46,145 nucleotides of DNA from Ruminococcaceae bacterium UBA6416 (GCA_002438505.1 DJPI01000029.1:1-46145); one strand, 5' to 3'; counted from the stretch's first letter, positions 1 to 8,875 are shown. Translations and numbers: made by a program. Notes: generated by a model not told the origin, from the sequence alone.

Positions 1-45
1 CTGAATTTTTTCTCCGCAATGAGGGAAAATATTTCGGTGAAAGTC

Positions 46-74
46 TTTACTTTTTATTTGCGCTGTGTTATAAT
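46..74 (+). promoter_or_regulatory. SigA-type promoter of rpsO
   Basis: A -35 TTTACT (46-51) is separated by 17 bp from a perfect -10 TATAAT (69-74). Transcription would start near 81, leaving a leader of about 100 nt before rpsO. Confidence 0.75.
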
Positions 75-80
75 CTTTCA

Positions 81-177
81 GCGTTATGCCTGTTTCCCGG
101 TTTGCGGACAAAGCCCGCCGGGCGTTTCACCGACCGCTTGCTGAGGGCACGGCACGCAAAATTATTTTTATGAGGTG
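81..177 (+). promoter_or_regulatory. GC-rich leader of rpsO, possible S15 autoregulatory RNA
   Basis: The transcribed leader can fold: CCCGG (96-100) faces CCGGG (118-122), with an inner GCGG/CCGC helix, followed by a GC-rich stretch up to 160. Ribosomal protein S15 represses its own mRNA through structured leaders in several bacterial phyla. I infer the same possibility here from position and foldability only and recognise no specific published S15 leader class. Confidence 0.35.
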
Positions 178-183
178 AAAACC

Positions 184-450
184 ATGATTACCAAAGAAGA
201 AAAGAGCAAGATCATTGCCGAGTATGCTACCCACGAGGGCGACACCGGTTCACCGGAGGTTCAGATTGCTGTTCTCACAAGCAGAATCAATACCCTCACC
301 GAGCATCTCAAGACCAATAAGAAAGACCACCATTCACGCCGCGGTCTGCTTAAAATGGTCGGCCACAGAAGAAACCTTCTTGCATATCTCCAGAAGAAGG
401 ATATCGAAAGATATCGTTCCATTGTTGCAAGACTCGGACTTCGTAAATAA
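184..450 (+). CDS. rpsO: 30S ribosomal protein S15
   Basis: Encodes S15 (88 aa), which binds the central domain of 16S rRNA early in assembly of the small-subunit platform. The protein aligns along its full length with the S15 family: the GDTGSPEVQ motif near residue 21, the DHHSRRGLL core and the terminal RYRSIVARLGLRK. Start is ATG 184. The GTG at 175 also opens the frame but lies inside the Shine-Dalgarno sequence TGAGGTG (171-177), so it is rejected. The gene has its own promoter and terminator and lies directly upstream of pnp, the same order as in many bacteria. Confidence 0.97.
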   Translation: MITKEEKSKIIAEYATHEGDTGSPEVQIAVLTSRINTLTEHLKTNKKDHHSRRGLLKMVGHRRNLLAYLQKKDIERYRSIVARLGLRK

Positions 451-461
451 TTGCGCTTTTT

Positions 462-508
462 CGGCAGGCACGGTGAAAGCCGTGTCTGCCGTTTGAACAG
501 TTTTTTTT
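462..508 (+). terminator. Intrinsic terminator between rpsO and pnp
   Basis: A 12-bp perfect stem, CGGCAGGCACGG with CCGTGTCTGCCG (462-491), has a 6-nt loop. An 8-T run follows at 501-508 after a 9-nt gap, so termination may be partial, leaving read-through into pnp. Confidence 0.75.
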
Positions 509-514
509 AAAAAA

Positions 515-592
515 CGTGAGTGTTTCGGATTAGCACTAAATTGAACGCCCGTTTTCCGGACGCTGAATTTATTGCTAAAGCCGTTCCTCACG
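515..592 (+). promoter_or_regulatory. Long imperfect hairpin in the pnp leader
   Basis: One extended stem can be drawn: CGTGAG (515-520) with CTCACG (587-592), CGG (526-528) with CCG (581-583), TTAGC (530-534) with GCTAA (574-578), TAAATT (537-542) with AATTTA (566-571), and an inner CG/CCG helix (546-551 with 557-562) closing a 5-nt loop. It ends about 20 nt before the pnp Shine-Dalgarno sequence. In E. coli a long pnp leader hairpin is cut by RNase III and lets PNPase repress itself. An equivalent role here is inference. Confidence 0.6.
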
Positions 593-625
593 AAAAAGTA
601 TATTTCAGAAAAGTGAGGTTAAACT

Positions 626-2815
626 ATGTTCCCGGATTTCAGAAAATTTGAAACCACCCTTGCAGGCAGACCTCTCGTTGTTGAAACGGGAAAAATGGCC
701 GGTCTTGCCGGCGGCTCCTGCCTTATCCGTTACGGTGAAACGGAGGTTCTTTGCACCGCAACCATGTCCGCAAAACCCAGAGAGGGCGTTGACTTCTTCC
801 CCCTTTCCGTTGATTTTGAAGAAAAGCTTTATTCCGTTGGAAAAATTCCCGGCTCTTTCCAGAGAAGAGAGGGCAGAGCGAGCGAAAAGGCCGTCCTTTG
901 CTCAAGAGTTATTGACCGCCCAATCCGTCCGCTTTTCCCGAAGGATATGAGGAACGATGTCGGCGTTGTTGCAACCGTAATGTCCGTTGACCCGGACTGC
1001 CTTCCGGAAATTACCGCAATGATCGGCGTTTCAATCGCAATCTCAATCTCGGAGATTCCCTGGGACGGCCCGATAAGCGGCGTTTCGGTCGGCCTTGTTG
1101 AAGGCAAGTTTGTCATCAACCCCACCGAGGCGGAAAGAGCCGAGTCAGACATGGCCGTTACCGTTGCTTCAACCGCAGATCTTGTTGCAATGATTGAGGC
1201 CGGTGCCAATGAAGTTGATAATGACACAATGTTTGACGGCATCATGTATGCTCACAAGGCCAACCAGGAAATTGTTGAATTCATCAAAATGATTCAAAAG
1301 GAAATCGGAAAGGAAAAAATTCCCTTTGAATCTCAGGAAGTTCCTCATGATATGTTTGAGGCCGTTAAGGACTTTGCCATTGATGACGTCAAGGCCGCCC
1401 TTGACACCGATGACAAGAGAGTTCGCGACGAAAGACTCAAGCCCGTTTATGAAAAGGTTCATGAAAAGTTCGATGAGGAATATCCCGAACAGGCTGAAAA
1501 AATTGACGAATGCCTTTATAAGCTTCAGAAGTTTGTTGTCCGCCGCTGGCTGCTTGATGAAAACAAGCGCGTTGACGGCCGCGGAATCAACGATATGCGT
1601 CCGCTTGACGCAGAGGTTGACCTGCTCTCGCGCGTTCACGGCTCCGGAATGTTCACAAGAGGCCAGACTCAGGTTCTCACCGTGACAACCCTCGGAACAA
1701 TGGCCGACGCCCAGCTTCTTGACGGCCTTGACAATGAAACTTCAAAAAGATATATCCACCATTACAACTTCCCGTCATATTCCGTTGGTGAAACCAGACC
1801 CTCAAGAGGCCCCGGAAGGCGTGAAATTGGTCACGGCGCACTTGCGGAAAGAGCCCTTCTTCCTGTTATCCCCTCGGTTGAAGAGTTCCCGTATACAATC
1901 CGCCTTGTTTCCGAGGTTCTCTCCTCAAACGGTTCAACCTCACAGGCTTCCGTTTGCGGCTCAACACTTTCCCTCATGGCCGCCGGTGTTCCAATCAAGG
2001 CTCCCGTTGCCGGAATCTCCTGCGGACTTATCACAGAGGGCGAGCGCTTCATGACTATGGTTGATATCCAGGGTCTTGAGGACTTCTTCGGCGATATGGA
2101 CTTTAAGGTTGCCGGTACCAAAAAGGGCATCACCGCAATCCAGATGGATCTTAAAATCCACGGCCTCACCCCGGCCATCATCAAAGAGGCTCTTTCAAAG
2201 ACCTATGACGCACGCTGCAAAATTCTTGACGAGGTTATCCTTCCTTGCATTGCCGAGCCGAGAAAAGAGCTTTCAAAGTATGCTCCGAAGATGCTCACAA
2301 CCAAGATTGATCCGGAAAAGATTGGTGATGTTATCGGTAAGCAGGGCAAGGTTATCCAGAAAATATGCGCCGAGTGTGACTGCAAGGTTGATGTTGAAGA
2401 GGACGGCTCAGTCTTTGTTTCCGCCCTTGACCTTGAAAACGCCAAGCGCGCAATAACAATAATTGAAACCATTGCAAACGACCCGGAGGTCGGCTCAATT
2501 TTCCGCGGCGTTGTCACAAGACTCATGAGCTTTGGCGCTTTTGTTGAAATTGCACCGGGCAAGGAGGGACTTGTTCACATCAGCAAGCTTGACGTTAAGC
2601 GCGTTGAAAAGGTTGAGGACTGCGTTGCCGTTGGCGATGAGGTTCTTGTTAAGGTTATTGAGATTGATGACCAGGGAAGAATCAATCTTTCAAGACGTGA
2701 CGCTCTCATTGAAGTTGAGGGACTCACTCCCGAAGATGACGGCGGCGAGAGCGAAAGAAGGCCGCAAAGAGGCCGCGGCCCAAGAAGAAACGGCGACAGA
2801 AGAGACCGCAGATAA
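626..2815 (+). CDS. pnp: Polyribonucleotide nucleotidyltransferase (PNPase)
   Basis: Phosphorolytic 3'-to-5' exoribonuclease that degrades RNA to nucleoside diphosphates, acts with RNA-decay partners in the cytoplasm, and can add tails in the reverse reaction. The 729-aa protein has the full family layout: a first RNase PH domain (about 10-140), an alpha-helical linker, a second catalytic RNase PH domain (about 310-540, with PSRGPGRREIGHG), a KH domain (VIGKQGKVI near 573) and an S1 domain (SFGAFVEIAPGKEGLVHIS). The last 20 residues form a basic Arg/Gly-rich tail that may help bind RNA. Start ATG 626 follows GTGAGG (612-617). The upstream terminator and long leader hairpin suggest separate post-transcriptional control. 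Confidence 0.97.
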   Translation: MFPDFRKFETTLAGRPLVVETGKMAGLAGGSCLIRYGETEVLCTATMSAKPREGVDFFPLSVDFEEKLYSVGKIPGSFQRREGRASEKAVLCSRVIDRPIRPLFPKDMRNDVGVVATVMSVDPDCLPEITAMIGVSIAISISEIPWDGPISGVSVGLVEGKFVINPTEAERAESDMAVTVASTADLVAMIEAGANEVDNDTMFDGIMYAHKANQEIVEFIKMIQKEIGKEKIPFESQEVPHDMFEAVKDFAIDDVKAALDTDDKRVRDERLKPVYEKVHEKFDEEYPEQAEKIDECLYKLQKFVVRRWLLDENKRVDGRGINDMRPLDAEVDLLSRVHGSGMFTRGQTQVLTVTTLGTMADAQLLDGLDNETSKRYIHHYNFPSYSVGETRPSRGPGRREIGHGALAERALLPVIPSVEEFPYTIRLVSEVLSSNGSTSQASVCGSTLSLMAAGVPIKAPVAGISCGLITEGERFMTMVDIQGLEDFFGDMDFKVAGTKKGITAIQMDLKIHGLTPAIIKEALSKTYDARCKILDEVILPCIAEPRKELSKYAPKMLTTKIDPEKIGDVIGKQGKVIQKICAECDCKVDVEEDGSVFVSALDLENAKRAITIIETIANDPEVGSIFRGVVTRLMSFGAFVEIAPGKEGLVHISKLDVKRVEKVEDCVAVGDEVLVKVIEIDDQGRINLSRRDALIEVEGLTPEDDGGESERRPQRGRGPRRNGDRRDRR

Positions 2816-2826
2816 TTTAACAATAC

Positions 2827-2858
2827 GGGGGGAAGTTTCAGGCTTTCCCCCTTTTTTT
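2827..2858 (+). terminator. Intrinsic terminator after pnp
   Basis: GGGGGGAAG (2827-2835) pairs with CTTTCCCCC (2843-2851), with one G-T wobble, followed by seven T (2852-2858). Confidence 0.85.
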
Positions 2859-2931
2859 AAACAAATTTTCAAGCCTTCAAACGGCGGCGGTGCCCGGTGT
2901 CGCAGAACTAATTTTTAAAGGAATGATTACA

Positions 2932-3537
2932 ATGAAAAAAAATAACATTTTCTTTCTTACACTTTCGGCGGTTTTCATTGCAATAATTGCCGTTATGACC
3001 TTGACGCCAATCGGATATCTCAAGCTCGGCCCCGTCATTGAAATCACTCTGATGGCAATTCCCGTTGCGTTCGGCGGAGCTCTGCTCGGAAAATGGGGCG
3101 GACTTTTGCTCGGAACGGCTTTCGGCGTTTCAAGCTTTGTTCAGTGCTTTGGAGCAAGCGCATTCGGCGCGGCTCTCCTTTCAATCAGCCCCGTCAGAAC
3201 CTTTCTTGTTTGTATGCTTCCGCGAATGGCGCTCGGCTTTTTTTCGGCGTGGATTTTTGAGGCGATGAGCAAAAAGGTCAATTCGGCCCTCAGCGGAATT
3301 GTCTCCTTCCTTTCGGCCGCAATCATCAACACAGTCGGCTTTGTTGGTCTTCTTGTTTTGTTTTTCTATAAAACGGATTATATTCAGACGATGGCTCAGC
3401 AGTCCGGCGCAACGAACATTTTTATGTTTGCGGTTCTTTTTGCCGGAATCAATGCCGTTGTTGAGGCTGCTGCCTGCGGTGTTTGCGGTGCGGCGCTTGC
3501 TCCAATTTCAAAAAAGCTCAAATCACAGATAAGATAA
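2932..3537 (+). CDS. ECF transporter S component (substrate-binding membrane protein)
   Basis: A 201-aa polytopic membrane protein with about six hydrophobic segments and the small Gly/Ala-rich helices typical of energy-coupling-factor S components, which capture a vitamin or related micronutrient and dock on a shared EcfA/A'/T module. Motifs such as GPVIEITLMAIPVAFGGA and the conserved PRM in the central loop fit the family. Start ATG 2932 is chosen because AAAGGA (2917-2922) is correctly spaced; the in-frame ATG 2923 is too close to it. No EcfA or EcfT gene is in the window, so it would use a module encoded elsewhere. I see no known riboswitch upstream, so the substrate cannot be told. Confidence 0.75.
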   Translation: MKKNNIFFLTLSAVFIAIIAVMTLTPIGYLKLGPVIEITLMAIPVAFGGALLGKWGGLLLGTAFGVSSFVQCFGASAFGAALLSISPVRTFLVCMLPRMALGFFSAWIFEAMSKKVNSALSGIVSFLSAAIINTVGFVGLLVLFFYKTDYIQTMAQQSGATNIFMFAVLFAGINAVVEAAACGVCGAALAPISKKLKSQIR

Positions 3538-3571
3538 CCTTGCCTTTCCGTTCAAAAAAGAGGATTTTCCA

Positions 3572-4471
3572 ATGCAAAAACAAAAAAATAATGATATAAT
3601 ACTTTCAAAGGCGAAGCTTGCTTTTTCAATGGCGGTTTTCGGAACAATCGGAATTTTTGTTCGCAGCATTCCGTTCCCGTCGGGCTTCATTGCAATGGCA
3701 AGGGGCTTTTTGGGCGTTGCATTTCTGCTTCTTGTGAATCTTTTCAGAAGAAGGCGCATTGACTTTGCGGCGGTCAAAAAGAACATTGTTCTTCTTCTTG
3801 CCTCCGGAGCGGCCATCGGTGTGAACTGGATTTTCCTTTTTGAGTCCTATAATCATACCTCCGTTGCAACCGCAACGCTGTGCTATTATCTTGCGCCCGT
3901 TTTTGTTCTTCTTGCGTCTCCGTTTGTTCTCAAGGAAAGGCTGAGCGCAAAAAAGATTGTCTGTGTGCTCTGCGCTCTTGTCGGAATGGTTTTTGTTTCC
4001 GGCATAGCCGAAAGCGGTTTTCCGGGCGGAAACGAGCTTAAAGGCATTCTCTTTGGAATCGGGGCGGCCGTGTTTTATTCGGCCGTAATGCTCCTCAACA
4101 AAAAGCTGCGCGATATTAATGACACTGACAGAACAATTTTTCAGCTTCTTTTTGCGTCAATCGTTGTGTCTCCATATGTTCTTTTGACGGAAAATGTTTT
4201 CGCCTTTGAGTATAGCGTCAAGGCGATAGCTTTGCTGATTGTTGTCGGCGTTGTTCATACCGGCTTTTCATATACGCTTTATTTCGGCTCGGTCGGCCGC
4301 CTTCCGGCGCAGACAACCGCGCTTTTCAGTTACATAGACCCAGCCCTTGCAATTTTGCTTTCCGCTTTTGTTCTGCGTGAAAAGCTCACTTTGTTCGGCG
4401 CAATCGGAGCCGTTCTCATTCTCGGCTCAACTCTGTTTGGAGAAATTAATTTTAAGAGGGAAAAGAAATGA
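3572..4471 (+). CDS. EamA-family (DMT superfamily) transporter
   Basis: A 299-aa inner-membrane protein with about ten hydrophobic segments arranged as two EamA repeats (about 15-145 and 160-292). Family signatures are visible: the first repeat ends APVFVLLASPFVLKERLS and the second ends IDPALAILLSAFVLREKLT, the usual helix followed by a xxE(R/K)L turn. Members export or import small metabolites such as amino acids. The substrate here is unknown. It overlaps era by 4 nt (ATGA), so the two are translationally coupled. Confidence 0.85.
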   Translation: MQKQKNNDIILSKAKLAFSMAVFGTIGIFVRSIPFPSGFIAMARGFLGVAFLLLVNLFRRRRIDFAAVKKNIVLLLASGAAIGVNWIFLFESYNHTSVATATLCYYLAPVFVLLASPFVLKERLSAKKIVCVLCALVGMVFVSGIAESGFPGGNELKGILFGIGAAVFYSAVMLLNKKLRDINDTDRTIFQLLFASIVVSPYVLLTENVFAFEYSVKAIALLIVVGVVHTGFSYTLYFGSVGRLPAQTTALFSYIDPALAILLSAFVLREKLTLFGAIGAVLILGSTLFGEINFKREKK

Positions 4472-5361
4472 CAGAAACAAAAACCGCATTTATCGCAATA
4501 GTCGGCTGTCCGAATGTTGGAAAATCGTCAATCCTCAACCGCCTCATCTCGGCCAAGGTTGCAATCGTTTCCGATAAGCCGCAAACAACAAGAACAAGAA
4601 TCATGGGTGTCCTCACAAAGGGCGAAACTCAGCTTGTTTTCACCGATACTCCCGGCTTCCACCGGCCGCACAACAAGCTTGGCGAAAAGATGAACAAGGC
4701 CGTGACGGAAAGCATCGGCGGTGTTGACGCCTGTATGTTTGTTGTTGAGCCGGAGGGTGAGCTGCGTGAGGCGGAAAAGGAGCTTCTCAAAAAGTTCCGT
4801 GAACAGAAGATGCCGGCTGTTCTTGTTATCAACAAGATTGACACCGTTCAGGTCAAAACTGACCTCATGAAGCGCATCGCCTTTCTTTCGTCTCAGTATG
4901 ATTTTGAGGCCGTTGTTCCCGTTTCCGCACTCAGGAATGACGGAATGGACGCGCTGTGCAATGAGCTTTGCGCGCTTGCTTTTCCGTCTGAACACTTCTT
5001 TCCGGACGATACCTTGACCGATCAGCCGGAAAGGGTTCTTGCCGGAGAAATGATAAGGGAAAAAATGCTCCGGCTTCTTGACAGGGAAATTCCCCATGGT
5101 GTTGCTGTTTCCATTGAAAAAATGCGTGAAAGGGCCGACACCGACCTTATGGACATTGAGGCGGTAATATACTGCGAAAAGGAGAGCCATAAGGGCATCA
5201 TAATCGGCAAAGGCGGCGCAATGCTCAAGCGCATTTCAACCTATGCCCGGCAGGACATGGAACGCTTTTTCGGCTGCCGCGTCAACCTCAAATGCTGGGT
5301 CAAGGTTAAAGAGGGCTGGCGCAACAGAGAGGGTCTTATCCACAACTTCGGCCTTGATTAA
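4468..5361 (+). CDS. era: GTPase Era
   Basis: Ribosome-assembly GTPase that binds the 3' end of 16S rRNA on the immature small subunit. The 297-aa protein is full length: P-loop GCPNVGKS (13-20), DTPG (60-63), NKID (122-125), and a C-terminal KH domain with IIIGKGGAMLK and the WRN motif near the end. It starts within the last codons of the EamA transporter gene and is followed, as in Bacillus, by a YqzL-like gene and recO. Confidence 0.96.
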   Translation: MTETKTAFIAIVGCPNVGKSSILNRLISAKVAIVSDKPQTTRTRIMGVLTKGETQLVFTDTPGFHRPHNKLGEKMNKAVTESIGGVDACMFVVEPEGELREAEKELLKKFREQKMPAVLVINKIDTVQVKTDLMKRIAFLSSQYDFEAVVPVSALRNDGMDALCNELCALAFPSEHFFPDDTLTDQPERVLAGEMIREKMLRLLDREIPHGVAVSIEKMRERADTDLMDIEAVIYCEKESHKGIIIGKGGAMLKRISTYARQDMERFFGCRVNLKCWVKVKEGWRNREGLIHNFGLD

Positions 5362-5460
5362 AAAAACGCCAAAGAAAAATTTTCCTTGTTTAAAATCCGC
5401 TTTTTCTGTGCAAAGTATTTTTATGAAGGCAACAACTTTGCATTAAAGGAGAGCGGCATT

Positions 5461-5697
5461 ATGAGCAAGAAAGAGCTTTGGAAAATCTTCATGAAAACCG
5501 GCAAGGTCTCGGATTATCTCAACTATAAAAACGCAAGGGACGAAAAAAAGCTGACTCCCTTTTCCGGTGATGAGTTCTCCGAGGAATTTGCCGAGGAATT
5601 CGTCAATAATTTTGACAGTGACTTTCCCGCAATGGAAAGGCGCAAGGACATTGAGTACACAGACGATTACGGGGACTTTACAGACTATGACTATTAA
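5461..5697 (+). CDS. YqzL-like small acidic protein
   Basis: A 78-aa soluble protein. Residues 5-22 (ELWKIFMKTGKVSDYLNY) resemble the short YqzL family, found between era and recO in Firmicutes, here in the same position. The remainder is an extension rich in Asp, Glu and Tyr, ending DDYGDFTDYDY, longer than the usual ~50-aa YqzL. Start ATG 5461 follows AAAGGAG (5446-5452); an upstream in-frame start at 5386 has no ribosome binding site. It overlaps recO by 11 nt. Function is unknown; family assignment rests on a short motif and position. Confidence 0.65.
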   Translation: MSKKELWKIFMKTGKVSDYLNYKNARDEKKLTPFSGDEFSEEFAEEFVNNFDSDFPAMERRKDIEYTDDYGDFTDYDY

Positions 5698-6430
5698 AAC
5701 GGACGGCATTGTCATTCGTGAGCAATCGACCGGCGAACGCGACAGACTCGTTACCCTGCTTACCCGGAAAAACGGTGTAATCAGGGCTTTTGTCAATGGA
5801 GTGCGCAGCCCGAAAAGCAGAAATTCCGCTTCAACCGGGCTTTTGTGTTATTCTGATTTTGTTATTGAACAAAAGAAAAACGGTGTTTACATAATAACCG
5901 AGGCATCGGCAAAGGAGGTCTTTTTCTCTTTGAGGGAGGACATCGTTTCGCTCTCGCTTGCTCAGTATTTTGCGGAGCTTGCCTATGAGCTTTCGGTCAG
6001 AGAGGAGACGGCGGACGAGTTTTTGCGCCTTCTTCTCAATGCGATATATTTTGTTGCAAAGAACAAAAGAGACAAAGCGCTCATCAAGGCCGCAACGGAG
6101 CTGCGTTTTCTTTCCCTTGCCGGATATATGCCGTCAGTCATTGGCTGCGCAAATTGCGGAAGGTTTGAAAGCGGAACAATGTACTTTTCGCCATATTCAG
6201 GAAAGCTTTTCTGCTCAGACTGCATTCCGGAGGAAAAAACGGTGGCCTTGCCGCTCGGCGTTGTGACGGCAATGAGACACATCTGCTTGAGTGAGCCGGA
6301 AAAGGTTTTTTCCTTCACTCTTTCAAAGCCGTCACTTGAGCTTTTGGGCAATGTGAGTGAGCGGTACTTAAAAAACATAACAATGCGTAAATACAAAACA
6401 CTTGACTTCTATAAATCCATAACCGAATAG
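5687..6430 (+). CDS. recO: DNA repair protein RecO
   Basis: Recombination mediator that binds single-stranded DNA and, with RecR, loads RecA at gaps. The 247-aa protein has the N-terminal OB fold (TDGIVIREQSTGERDRLV, about 5-80), a helical middle and the four-Cys zinc site built from CANC (about 158) and CSDC (about 179). Start ATG 5687 lies inside the end of the YqzL-like gene, indicating coupled translation; the long upstream extension of the frame is a shadow of that gene. It is followed 11 bp later by mutS2. Confidence 0.93.
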   Translation: MTIKTDGIVIREQSTGERDRLVTLLTRKNGVIRAFVNGVRSPKSRNSASTGLLCYSDFVIEQKKNGVYIITEASAKEVFFSLREDIVSLSLAQYFAELAYELSVREETADEFLRLLLNAIYFVAKNKRDKALIKAATELRFLSLAGYMPSVIGCANCGRFESGTMYFSPYSGKLFCSDCIPEEKTVALPLGVVTAMRHICLSEPEKVFSFTLSKPSLELLGNVSERYLKNITMRKYKTLDFYKSITE

Positions 6431-6441
6431 GAGGGAGAAAC

Positions 6442-8826
6442 TTGAACCGAGATTACATAGCTCTTGATCTTGACAAAATTCTCGGCAGGCTTTCCTCGTT
6501 TGTGTGCAGCGAGGACGGAAAAAGTGAGATTGAAAAGCTTGAGCCGCAAACGGAGCTTGACTCGGCGCAGTCGCTGCTTAACCAGACAACGGACGCGCAT
6601 ATGCTTATGGCACGCTTCGGCGCTCCGTCTTTCGGCGGGTTGAAAAACGTCAACAACGCCCTCGCCCGGGCGAACGCCGGAAGCGTTCTTTCAATGCGCG
6701 AGCTGCTTGACGTTGCGGAGGTTCTGCGGTCAATACGGGGAATTACACAGTGGCGCAGCAAGAATGACGGCGTGCGCTGTTCGATTGATGTCTATTTTGA
6801 CGCACTAACACCGAACAAGTATCTTGAAGACAAAATCACCTCGGCAATTATCAGCGAGGATGAGATGAGTGATAACGCCTCCCCGGCGCTTTATGACATC
6901 CGGCGCAAAATCAGAGCCGCCTCCTCAAAGGTACGCGACAGGCTTGACAAAATGATCCGCTCCTCTCAGTATCAGAAAGCTCTGCGTGAAGCGATAGTCA
7001 CAATGCGCAACGGAAGATATGTTGTTCCCGTCAAAATTGAACACCGGGGAGAAATCAGCGGACTTGTTCATGACACCTCCTCAAGCGGAGCGACCGTTTT
7101 CATTGAGCCGGCCGGCGTTGTTGAAGCGAACAATGAAATCAAGGTTCTTCAAGGCAAGGAGCAGGAGGAGATTGACCGGATTTTGTTTGACCTTTCGGCC
7201 GAGGCCGGAAGCTTTTATGACGGAATCAAAGGCAGCTATGAATGCGCCGTTGAGCTTGACGTGATTTTTGCAAAGGCAAAGCTTGCTTATGAAATGAAAG
7301 CAATGACTCCCACGCTCAACGACAGCGGAAGAATCATTCTCAACAAAGCGCGCCATCCGCTCATTGACCCGAAAAAGGTTGTTGCAACCGATATAAGACT
7401 CGGAACGGACTTTGATTCGCTCATCATCACCGGACCTAATACGGGCGGAAAGACCGTTTCAATCAAAACGCTCGGCCTGTTTTCGCTCATGGCGATGTGC
7501 GGACTCATGCTCCCGGCCGGAGACAGAAGCGAGGTTTCCGTTTTTGAACACGTTTTTGCCGATATCGGAGACGAGCAGAGCATTGAGCAGTCCCTTTCAA
7601 CCTTTTCTTCACACATGACGAACATAGTCAGAATAATCAGCCAAACGAACGAGCGCTCGCTTGTTCTTATTGATGAGCTTGGCGCCGGAACCGACCCCGT
7701 TGAAGGTGCGGCTCTTGCAATGGCAATCCTTGAACGCATCCACCAAAAGGGCGCAAAAATTGCTGCAACGACCCATTATGCTGAGCTGAAGGTTTATGCG
7801 CTTGAAACGAGCGGCGTTGAAAACGGCTGCTGCGAGTTTGACGTTGCCTCGCTCAAGCCGACATACAGGCTGCTTATCGGCGTTCCGGGACGGTCGAACG
7901 CATTTGCAATTTCCTCCCGGCTCGGAATTGAAGAAAGCGTGATTGAACGCGCAAAAGCCCTTGTTTCAAGCGAGAATGCAAGCTTTGAGGATGTTATTGA
8001 GTCGCTTGAAAAAAGCCGTCAGGATTATGAGGCAAAGAAAAATGAGGCGGAGTTAATCCGCATTGAGGCTGAAAAGGCCAAGGCGGACGCTCAAAAATAT
8101 AAGGACAGCATTGAGGACTTGCGCAAAAAGGAGCTTGACAGGGCGCAGCAGCAGGCCGAAAGAATTGTTGAACAGGCAAAACGCAGTGCATACGCGCTTG
8201 TGAATGAGCTTGAGCAGCTTAAAAAGGAGAGCGCAAAGGCCGCAGACAAGGCTGAGGCTGCCCGCAGGGCAAAGCAGCTTTTAAAAAAGAGTCTCGGTGA
8301 GTTTGACGACATCACCAACCCGGTCACGGCGGCGCTTGCGGACGAAAGCGGTTATGTTGTTCCAACCTCGCTTAAAGTTGGAGATGAGGTACTTCTTGCC
8401 GATATCGGAAAAACAGCAACCGTTACTGCGCTTGAGGATAAAAAAGGCGAGGTTGAAGTCCTTGCCGGAATAATCAAAATGCGTACCCCGAAAAGCAACC
8501 TGCGCGTTTCAAAAACAAAACGTACCGAAAAAAAACACACTGCGCCAAAAAAGGCGCAGCATGAGTTCAAGGTTGCCGGAGCGGAAAAAACCGAATGCGA
8601 CCTGCGCGGAATGAATGTTGAGGAGGGCATAATGGAGCTTGAGCGCCACCTTGACCGGTGTATGCGCCTCGGTCTTAACGAAATCAGCGTTATCCACGGA
8701 AAGGGTACCGGAGTTTTGCGCCGCGGCATTCAGGATTATCTGAGAAAATGCAAATATGTCAAATCATTCCGGCTCGGAACATTTGGCGAGGGAGAAAGCG
8801 GTGTAACGATTGTTACGCTGAAATAA
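6442..8826 (+). CDS. mutS2: Endonuclease MutS2 (MutS2/RqcU family)
   Basis: A 794-aa MutS-like ATPase without mismatch-recognition domains. It has core/clamp helices (about 1-310), Walker A GPNTGGKT (331-338), Walker B with IDELGAGTDP (about 411), a long charged coiled coil (about 520-620) and a C-terminal Smr domain with DLRGMNVEEG and HGKGTGVLRRG. Family members suppress homologous recombination and, in Bacillus, split collided ribosomes. The start is TTG 6442, placed 5 nt after an excellent GGAGGGAG (6430-6437); no ATG fits. Last gene of the era-recO-mutS2 run. Confidence 0.95.
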   Translation: MNRDYIALDLDKILGRLSSFVCSEDGKSEIEKLEPQTELDSAQSLLNQTTDAHMLMARFGAPSFGGLKNVNNALARANAGSVLSMRELLDVAEVLRSIRGITQWRSKNDGVRCSIDVYFDALTPNKYLEDKITSAIISEDEMSDNASPALYDIRRKIRAASSKVRDRLDKMIRSSQYQKALREAIVTMRNGRYVVPVKIEHRGEISGLVHDTSSSGATVFIEPAGVVEANNEIKVLQGKEQEEIDRILFDLSAEAGSFYDGIKGSYECAVELDVIFAKAKLAYEMKAMTPTLNDSGRIILNKARHPLIDPKKVVATDIRLGTDFDSLIITGPNTGGKTVSIKTLGLFSLMAMCGLMLPAGDRSEVSVFEHVFADIGDEQSIEQSLSTFSSHMTNIVRIISQTNERSLVLIDELGAGTDPVEGAALAMAILERIHQKGAKIAATTHYAELKVYALETSGVENGCCEFDVASLKPTYRLLIGVPGRSNAFAISSRLGIEESVIERAKALVSSENASFEDVIESLEKSRQDYEAKKNEAELIRIEAEKAKADAQKYKDSIEDLRKKELDRAQQQAERIVEQAKRSAYALVNELEQLKKESAKAADKAEAARRAKQLLKKSLGEFDDITNPVTAALADESGYVVPTSLKVGDEVLLADIGKTATVTALEDKKGEVEVLAGIIKMRTPKSNLRVSKTKRTEKKHTAPKKAQHEFKVAGAEKTECDLRGMNVEEGIMELERHLDRCMRLGLNEISVIHGKGTGVLRRGIQDYLRKCKYVKSFRLGTFGEGESGVTIVTLK

Positions 8827-8832
8827 AAAGAG

Positions 8833-8860
8833 CGCCGCCCGGTTTTTCGGACGGCGTTTT
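8833..8860. terminator. Bidirectional terminator between mutS2 and the CD225-like pair
   Basis: GCCGCCCG pairs with CGGACGGC with one C-A mismatch. T-rich sequence follows on the + strand (TTTTCTT) and CTTTTTATTT follows on the - strand, so it can serve both convergent genes. Confidence 0.75.
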
Positions 8861-8875
8861 CTTGTGCTTTTGTTT

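Noticed and set aside
175..183. GTG 175 as start of rpsO
   Set aside because: It is part of the Shine-Dalgarno sequence; ATG 184 gives the family-standard N-terminus.
2859..2931. Riboswitch upstream of the ECF S component
   Set aside because: The 73-nt gap after the pnp terminator is too short and lacks motifs of TPP, FMN, cobalamin or other known vitamin riboswitches.
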